Source of the DNA: Treponema sp.
GTDB taxonomy: Bacteria > Spirochaetota > Spirochaetia > Treponematales > Treponemataceae
DNA length: 64,000 nt
Assembly (NCBI GenBank): GCA_024690865.1
Contig: JAILON010000156.1
Location: 1-64,000 of the forward strand
Direction: 5' to 3'
The notes under the pieces were generated by a model that saw nothing but the letters and a program-made list of their open reading frames with translations, ran no database searches and was not told where the DNA came from. Below, in pieces: positions 58,616-64,000 of this stretch. Every line of letters begins with the position of its first letter. Positions within the stretch are counted from its first letter, which is position 1. A program made the translations under genes and the position numbers.

Positions 58616-60805
58616 ATGACAGAAACAAGCCCTCTCAAGTCTACCACGATTGTAAAAAGCGTAGCCCGATACTTCTATGCAGCGATTCTGGACAATTTTG
58701 ACGCTAAGTCCAGCATATTGGAAAAGTACATGACAGGAGGAGGCGACATCGACATCCAGAAGATGATTGACGTCGCAAAGTCAGATGAAGCCGCACGGGA
58801 GAAGATTCTGAAATTCGTCCCTGCCGACCTGCTTGATGCCAACCAAGAGACATTGGATGCAGTCAACGAGGCATTCAGGGACATCTACGAAAAGTCATTG
58901 AAAGGAGGCTATGTCCGCGCGGCTCTAGAGGTTCTGTACGACTCCAAGTTCCAATCGGAATTCAATAAAATGACGGACGGCTGGTTGAGCAAAGTCCAAG
59001 AAAGGGTGGAAAATCTGCCTTTCAACCCTGTCTTGGCATTTCTGAACGCAGTCGGCGGCAGCACGTTGCATCCCAGTGACTATTCCGCCGTCACGCCAAG
59101 AAAGGCTGCCAAAGAAGGAAACAAAGAAAAGGTGAACAATCCGTATACCGCATACAAAGTCTACGCCCAAGGCACATATTCCAAGCTGCTTATCTGCCAT
59201 AAGGCAGCAGGATTGCTTGCGCCGGAAGACAGGAACAATCTGGACAAACTGCAGGCAAAGTTCCTCGATGTGATATTCAATGAAAAAGAGATACGTTATT
59301 ATACAACAAAGGACGGGGACACCGTTGAGATAGTCCCCCGTGAGAGCATACAAAATTTCGTAAACTCAGATATTGATGAAAACAAAGAGAAGCTTTATGA
59401 CGATTGGATGCGGAACTCCTATATTTTGCAGTATCAGGAGGAAGCGATAGACAGGATTCTGCAGAGGTTCAATGACTATGTTCCCTACGAGCTTGATTCA
59501 GAAATCAAGAAAATAAGATCGGACGATAAAATATCCATACGCAAGAAAATTGCAAATGAATGCCGAATCATTTATTTTTCTTGGAAAAAGAAAAATAACT
59601 TGGACAAGCTTGGCACATATGCGTCAGGTTCCATGCTGGATTCGAATGAAAAAGATTTCATCAGAAGGTATTTCAATTCAGTTGCGGACTGGCTTGACAG
59701 CCTGGACGATGACATGCGCGACATATTCAACGAGCAGACGGACTGCCGGTTTTTCACAAGGAAAAAATCCTTGAAAGAAAAGAAAGAAAGCTTGGAATGG
59801 CTTGTCGGATCCAATCAGATTCCAGACGACATGCCGGAAGATATACGTGAAAAGCTGGAGAAACTGCCTCGAAACACTGTTTGGCAGGGGATAATTAACA
59901 AATATAATGGAGAAACCCAGCAGCAGAACGATATCCTGCGGAATAATATAGAAAATCCTGTCCATAGCCACAAAGACGCTTATGGTAGCGAAACAAGAAA
60001 AGAGGAGCTTATCCATGGATATTTCAATCGTCTGCACCAGAGACGCAAAGAACTTGATGATTCTTTCATAACGGAATTCGACAGGCAGACAAAAAGATTG
60101 TTCACCTCTATGGAAGAGTCTTTGAATATAAAGCAAGAGGCACTGGACCTGCTTGTCCACGACAAGGCCGCATGCAGCTATCTTCCAGAAGATATGCGCA
60201 TTCTGATAGAGAGCTATGAAAAGGAAAAGGCCGAACTTTATGCGATATCCAAGACGCTCGTCCTTCCTGATGCGCTCACGCAGCCAAGGCAAAACCTCTT
60301 AAGCAATCTTTCGGAACCTGCCCACTGTTTGTTCAGCCTCATTGACAAGGATTTCTATGAAGCTCCCTCTTTTTGCAGCGGAGTTTATAATCTTATTTCG
60401 GGGTTTGATTCAAACACCTCCGGGCCTCGTTTGAGAGGAACCAAACTAAGCAAGGTGCTGAAAGACAGCATGCATGCCCTGCTTCCGAGCAACAAGGCAA
60501 AGAAAGATTTTGATGCGTATTTGAACGAGAAAGAAAACACCTGCCCTGACACGAATATCCCTTGGAAAGAATTGGCTGAAAAATTTCTCCCGAAGCCTAA
60601 GAACAATAATCTGGAAGGCAGTATAAACAGGTTAAAGATGCTGTATGCCATTGCGATGCTTGACAAGGGGCACAGCTGGGAGGGCTCGTTCAACTGGTAC
60701 AAGCGCGAGCTGGACGAATCGTCTGACATAGAGCTGGAGAAACAGATGTTCAGGAAAAAAATGGATTCGATTAATAAAAGATTCAGGCAGAGGATGGGGT
60801 GCTAA
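58616..60805 (+). CDS. Unknown 730-aa protein with internal duplication
   Basis: A 729-residue, mostly helical, charged protein with no family that I recognise, no signal peptide and no membrane helix. Two modules of about 70 residues are repeats of each other: one near 346 (IRRYFNSVADWLDSLDDDMR then RFFTRKKSLKEKKESLEWLV, MPEDIREKLE) and one near 464 (IHGYFNRLHQRRKELDDSFI then RLFTSMEESLNIKQEALDLL, LPEDMRILIE). The start is ATG 58616, 7 nt after TATAAT. Codon use is AT-richer than in neighbouring housekeeping genes. The next gene starts 1 nt after its stop, so it is part of a three-gene operon. Confidence 0.75.
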   Translation: MTETSPLKSTTIVKSVARYFYAAILDNFDAKSSILEKYMTGGGDIDIQKMIDVAKSDEAAREKILKFVPADLLDANQETLDAVNEAFRDIYEKSLKGGYVRAALEVLYDSKFQSEFNKMTDGWLSKVQERVENLPFNPVLAFLNAVGGSTLHPSDYSAVTPRKAAKEGNKEKVNNPYTAYKVYAQGTYSKLLICHKAAGLLAPEDRNNLDKLQAKFLDVIFNEKEIRYYTTKDGDTVEIVPRESIQNFVNSDIDENKEKLYDDWMRNSYILQYQEEAIDRILQRFNDYVPYELDSEIKKIRSDDKISIRKKIANECRIIYFSWKKKNNLDKLGTYASGSMLDSNEKDFIRRYFNSVADWLDSLDDDMRDIFNEQTDCRFFTRKKSLKEKKESLEWLVGSNQIPDDMPEDIREKLEKLPRNTVWQGIINKYNGETQQQNDILRNNIENPVHSHKDAYGSETRKEELIHGYFNRLHQRRKELDDSFITEFDRQTKRLFTSMEESLNIKQEALDLLVHDKAACSYLPEDMRILIESYEKEKAELYAISKTLVLPDALTQPRQNLLSNLSEPAHCLFSLIDKDFYEAPSFCSGVYNLISGFDSNTSGPRLRGTKLSKVLKDSMHALLPSNKAKKDFDAYLNEKENTCPDTNIPWKELAEKFLPKPKNNNLEGSINRLKMLYAIAMLDKGHSWEGSFNWYKRELDESSDIELEKQMFRKKMDSINKRFRQRMGC

Positions 60806-60806
60806 G

Positions 60807-61574
60807 ATGACAAGGGACGAGAAATTCGCAATTCTGGACAGCATAAAGCTGGAGAACGATTTTTACCCGGTGGTTGAGCAGGACTGCCGCGAGGAGAACG
60901 CCGCCCTTATAGAAAACATGGAGCGCATCTTTGACCTGAGGGACGGCAGGGACTACACCTGCCTGTTCGCCGTCGCGGACCTGCTCGCGGACAAGGACAA
61001 GGCGGAGGCCGTCAAGGACTACCTTCTGGCGGAGAACTCGTATAAAAAAGAGGATGTCGTGCCGCCCGAGTGGGAGGACAAGCTCCTTGTCTCCACCGCG
61101 ATGGAGGACAACCCCCTGTTTTTCTCCATGGCGTGGAACTGGACCTGCCTCACCGAGGCGCGGGTCAGCGGGACTGCGTCGGGGACCGGCTCCGACACCG
61201 CGGAGACCGGAGGCTACGTGCTGATCCTCAAGCCGGAGGATGCCTATGAGGTGCAGTACCAGGCCGCGGCAAAGGCGGGCTTCGCCAAGTTCGGCATGGA
61301 GCACCCGATCGGCAAATACGGAAAGCTCGGACAGGAAGGATGCAGCGACGACAGGCTCAAGGGACTTTTCTTCTATATGACACTCTCTGATGAGTATCAG
61401 GAGAAGCCCGTCTCCCTGAACATTGAGTTTGAATGCCTTGCCGACAACGAGATTCGCAGGGTTTCTTTGGACAAGGCCGCAGCCGAGAAGAAGGAGCGCA
61501 TCAAGTCCAAGACGGTAAAGGCTGACATAAGCAAGGGAATAAGAATCCTGAAGGTCGAGCTGCGGGAAAAATGA
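60807..61574 (+). CDS. Unknown 255-aa protein of the island
   Basis: A soluble acidic protein without a recognised domain. The N-terminal half is helical (NMERIFDLRDGRDYTCLFAV, LLADKDKAEAVKDYLLAEN) and the C-terminal half beta-rich (GGYVLILKPEDAYEVQYQAA, KGLFFYMTLSDEYQEKPVSL). A short VSGTASGTGSDTAETGG stretch looks like one of the local low-complexity insertions. Its stop overlaps the start of the next gene (ATGA), so the product is made together with the STAND-like ATPase and may be its partner. GC content is higher than in the flanking genes. Confidence 0.7.
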   Translation: MTRDEKFAILDSIKLENDFYPVVEQDCREENAALIENMERIFDLRDGRDYTCLFAVADLLADKDKAEAVKDYLLAENSYKKEDVVPPEWEDKLLVSTAMEDNPLFFSMAWNWTCLTEARVSGTASGTGSDTAETGGYVLILKPEDAYEVQYQAAAKAGFAKFGMEHPIGKYGKLGQEGCSDDRLKGLFFYMTLSDEYQEKPVSLNIEFECLADNEIRRVSLDKAAAEKKERIKSKTVKADISKGIRILKVELREK

Positions 61575-64000
61575 GCAGATTGTATGTTCCCGTGATAATA
61601 AACGGCGACGTGTCCCTTTTTGACGTCGAGTGCAACGAACATGAGGACGGGCTTCTCATAAACGGGAACTCGCCGGATGAAGACGCGGGCATACAAACGC
61701 TTGCCGATAAGGCAGCGAGCTTCCAGAAGTCGTTCTGCGGCTGGGGTGATGCCAGCGCCCAGATCCTGATTTCAGACAGGGACAGGGAAGCCGATGCCGA
61801 AATCCAGTTTGATGATTCGACGCAGTCGGTAACGCTCGGCGTTCTTGTCGAGCTGTACCGCTGCCTGAATCACGGTTCCTACAAGGACAAGTGGGACTAT
61901 ATCGTTGCGACGGGCGACTGGTCCCCGAAAAGCAATTCCGTGGACTCCGTCGATAAAATTACCCATAAGTTTGAGGCCGTAAAGGAGCTTGCCAGAGAGG
62001 ATCCTTCCAAGAGAATCATTTTTGTGTACGTTGACAGCGGCCTGCCTCTTGAGACGGGGTACAGCAAGGAGTTTTCGAACGTTTTCGTCTCCGGCTTCAA
62101 ATCCGGCGCGGACTTCAGGGAAATCAAGGCAGAAATCCTTGCCCCCGAGTTTTCCGAGGAGCAGGAGGAGCTCCTCAAAAAGGCCGACAATTTTTCTGAC
62201 TCCAATTTTTTTGAGACTACAGCATACTTGGAACTAAAATCCAAAATCAAAAACTGCAAAGGCATCTTTATAGATGGACGGAGTGATTCAGGAAAGACAA
62301 TTCTTGCCAGTGCGCTTGTCCGCTATGCCATGGCGATAGGGATTGCTTACGCTCCTCTGTGGATTCGGGTAAATAATCACGAGCTGTCAGAACGCCTCAA
62401 GCAAAAGCATGGAAAAAAACAGACGGTCATCGAATACCTAAAAGAACAGGTTGCCTTAAAAGGAACTGTCTGCCATGATGAGAAATACCTTCTTGTCATA
62501 GATAATATCGAATTCGATTTTGCGGATGAAATTCTTTCTGCGCTCCAAGATTTTATCCGTAACAATGAATGGGTCAGCTTGACGCTCGTAACCTGCTGGA
62601 ACAGGCCTCGTAAGAAAGATGTTTTTGACGAGCTTGGTTTTAAGGAGTATTCCCTGTCGAGCCTGCAGAAAGAAGACTTTCTTGGAATCTATCAGATGAT
62701 AGTGCGGGAAGATTTTTCTTCAGCACTGCAGAGGGCGACAAAGGAAGAACTCGTTGAGCTTGAGAATTTGCTGTATAACAGGCTTAGCACTAAGCCTGGC
62801 AGCATCAAGATGACATTGAATGCGCTTAATGAAATGTCCGTTACCGACTTAATTGATAAGATGCGTGACATTGATTCCATAGGCGGGGATAGCGATGTTT
62901 TCTTTTTCAATTTGAGCTTTGAGCGGTTGGGGCTCTTCGCACAGATTGTCCTTTATGTATTCACGTCTTTTTTTGTTTTCTCGAGCGAGAGCTGTACCGA
63001 CTTAAATTATGAGGATTTTGTACAGGCAATCACTCGCCGCAAACTCGTTGATGGGGATTTACTCTCGCAGGCTTCAGTGAAAAAGGCCTTCAAGCAGATT
63101 GAGGCAAACTATTTTGTCCAGGAAAGCGCCAGTGGTTATGCGATGAAAAGCGACACCCTGCACCACATACTTTTTCAGAACAGTACCAACGATTTCGCCG
63201 CAAAGATGGAACAAATATGCAATTTCAAAGATTTGCGCTGGAGGGCCGCCATATCGTTTGCCTGGCTTGATGATTTGAAAAATTCTCTCAACGATGACCC
63301 TCAAAAGGCAAGCGAAATGCTTTGGTTCGCATCTGTATGTTCAAAGAGTTTGGATGTATTGAGAATAATCGCAGAGAATAAACTTTGTGGTTTAGATTAT
63401 ACGGTAGAAGGAGGAAATGCCCTTCATTATATTGCGCAGGTCAGTACAAACATCAGTTTTCTTGATTATCTTCTGCATTCTGGCAAGCAAGTTGAATTGA
63501 AGGGGAAGAATGGCGATACGGTACTGCACCGCGCAAGCTTGAACGAAAATACAACTGATATGCTCAAATATGTCCTCGATAATAAAGTGTATCAGGATAT
63601 TGACGAACGAGACATTGACGGATACTCGGCATTCCTCAGCGTCGCAGCAACCGCAAAAACCGCAAATTCCCTTAAACTTCTGGAAGAATATGGATGTAAC
63701 ATTTTTTTGCGCAATAATGATGGGTTCAGTGCCCTGCATCTTGCTGCTACGAATGAACATATAGGAATTATCAAATACATAATCGAGAATAAACTTTTCA
63801 AGTCTATCGAAGAAAAAGTTAATGACGAAAACGAACGCGATGGCGGGGCGACAGCCTTTCTGCTGGCGTTAAAATACAACACAAACATAGATGTGATAAA
63901 ATTTCTCTTGGACCAGAAGGTTGACTATACCGCGATGGATAACGACGGCAGGTATTCTTTGATATATGCGGCATACAACAAAAATGCAGATGTAATAAAA
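61571..64000 (+). CDS. STAND-like ATPase with Lon-like N-domain and ankyrin repeats (3' end outside window)
   Basis: At least 810 residues, open at the window edge and missing from the ORF track. Residues about 70-165 resemble the Lon (S16) protease fold: Ser86 in STQSVTLGVLVELYR, IVATGDWS for MTGE, then SVDKITHKFEAVKE with Lys133 at the catalytic Lys spacing. A P-loop ATPase follows (Walker A IDGRSDSGKTILAS, 236-243; Walker B KYLLVIDN, 307-312; LTLVTCWNRP sensor), a helical part, and from about 600 ankyrin repeats (GNALHYIAQ, NGDTVLHRASLNENTTDMLK, DGFSALHLAATNEHIGIIKY). This is the layout of STAND sensors: effector domain, switch ATPase, ligand-sensing repeats. Defence or conflict function is inferred. 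Confidence 0.75.
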   Translation, partial: MSRLYVPVIINGDVSLFDVECNEHEDGLLINGNSPDEDAGIQTLADKAASFQKSFCGWGDASAQILISDRDREADAEIQFDDSTQSVTLGVLVELYRCLNHGSYKDKWDYIVATGDWSPKSNSVDSVDKITHKFEAVKELAREDPSKRIIFVYVDSGLPLETGYSKEFSNVFVSGFKSGADFREIKAEILAPEFSEEQEELLKKADNFSDSNFFETTAYLELKSKIKNCKGIFIDGRSDSGKTILASALVRYAMAIGIAYAPLWIRVNNHELSERLKQKHGKKQTVIEYLKEQVALKGTVCHDEKYLLVIDNIEFDFADEILSALQDFIRNNEWVSLTLVTCWNRPRKKDVFDELGFKEYSLSSLQKEDFLGIYQMIVREDFSSALQRATKEELVELENLLYNRLSTKPGSIKMTLNALNEMSVTDLIDKMRDIDSIGGDSDVFFFNLSFERLGLFAQIVLYVFTSFFVFSSESCTDLNYEDFVQAITRRKLVDGDLLSQASVKKAFKQIEANYFVQESASGYAMKSDTLHHILFQNSTNDFAAKMEQICNFKDLRWRAAISFAWLDDLKNSLNDDPQKASEMLWFASVCSKSLDVLRIIAENKLCGLDYTVEGGNALHYIAQVSTNISFLDYLLHSGKQVELKGKNGDTVLHRASLNENTTDMLKYVLDNKVYQDIDERDIDGYSAFLSVAATAKTANSLKLLEEYGCNIFLRNNDGFSALHLAATNEHIGIIKYIIENKLFKSIEEKVNDENERDGGATAFLLALKYNTNIDVIKFLLDQKVDYTAMDNDGRYSLIYAAYNKNADVIK

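Overview
The window is a GC-rich bacterial chromosome segment. It most resembles an anaerobic, motile, host-associated spirochaete of the Treponema type. That is an inference from gene content: two dCache-type chemoreceptors, an Rpn/PD-(D/E)XK transposase-like gene, an FprA-type flavodiiron protein, an indolepyruvate:ferredoxin oxidoreductase subunit, a lone PtsI, large sensor cyclases and glycan hydrolases. No 16S rRNA or other species marker is present.

Layout. 1-5.2 kb: end of a DUF1015 gene, a GNAT acetyltransferase, a chemoreceptor, and a DUF4143-type ATPase on the minus strand. 5.5-13.5 kb: carbohydrate genes (GH31 alpha-glucosidase/xylosidase, a polytopic membrane protein, GH2 beta-galactosidase behind a LacI-type operator). 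13.7-24 kb: mostly minus-strand signalling genes (diguanylate cyclase, hybrid histidine kinase, HD-GYP protein, second chemoreceptor) with pgsA between them, then tRNA-Val. 24-41 kb: lysA, the Rpn-type gene, fabF-fabZ, two lytic transglycosylases, a Nudix hydrolase, ptsI, a very large beta-propeller adenylate/guanylate cyclase and a flavodiiron protein. 41-44.3 kb: iorA and leuB on the minus strand.

44.6-57.8 kb is the metabolic centrepiece: metY, cysK, a NifB-like radical SAM protein, a NifX-domain protein, NifH-, NifD- and NifK-like proteins with a second cysK between them, a YezD-type small protein, then a polar amino acid ABC transporter and a MATE exporter. Intact Fe-S ligands, loss of the N2-reducing active-site residues and the sulfur-amino-acid neighbours point to a methylthio-alkane-reductase-like (Mar) sulfur-salvage system rather than nitrogen fixation. 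The proposed logic is that the nitrogenase-like enzyme releases methanethiol or sulfide, MetY and CysK fix it into methionine or cysteine, and the ABC transporter imports an organosulfur substrate.

58.3-64 kb (running off the window) is an AT-richer accessory island. A consensus promoter drives three tightly packed genes: a 730-aa unknown protein with an internal duplication, a 255-aa unknown, and a protein with a Lon-like Ser/Lys domain, a STAND-like P-loop ATPase and ankyrin repeats. It looks like an undescribed conflict or defence system.

Two genome-style traits recur. Many genes have a -10 hexamer ending only 6-9 nt before the start codon, so they are probably leaderless. Many intergenic gaps hold locus-specific short tandem arrays (22, 23, 33, 40 or about 45 bp units, often with a small palindrome), several of which begin on the stop codon of the upstream gene. 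Similar low-complexity repeats sit in frame inside LacZ, the cyclase and a membrane protein.
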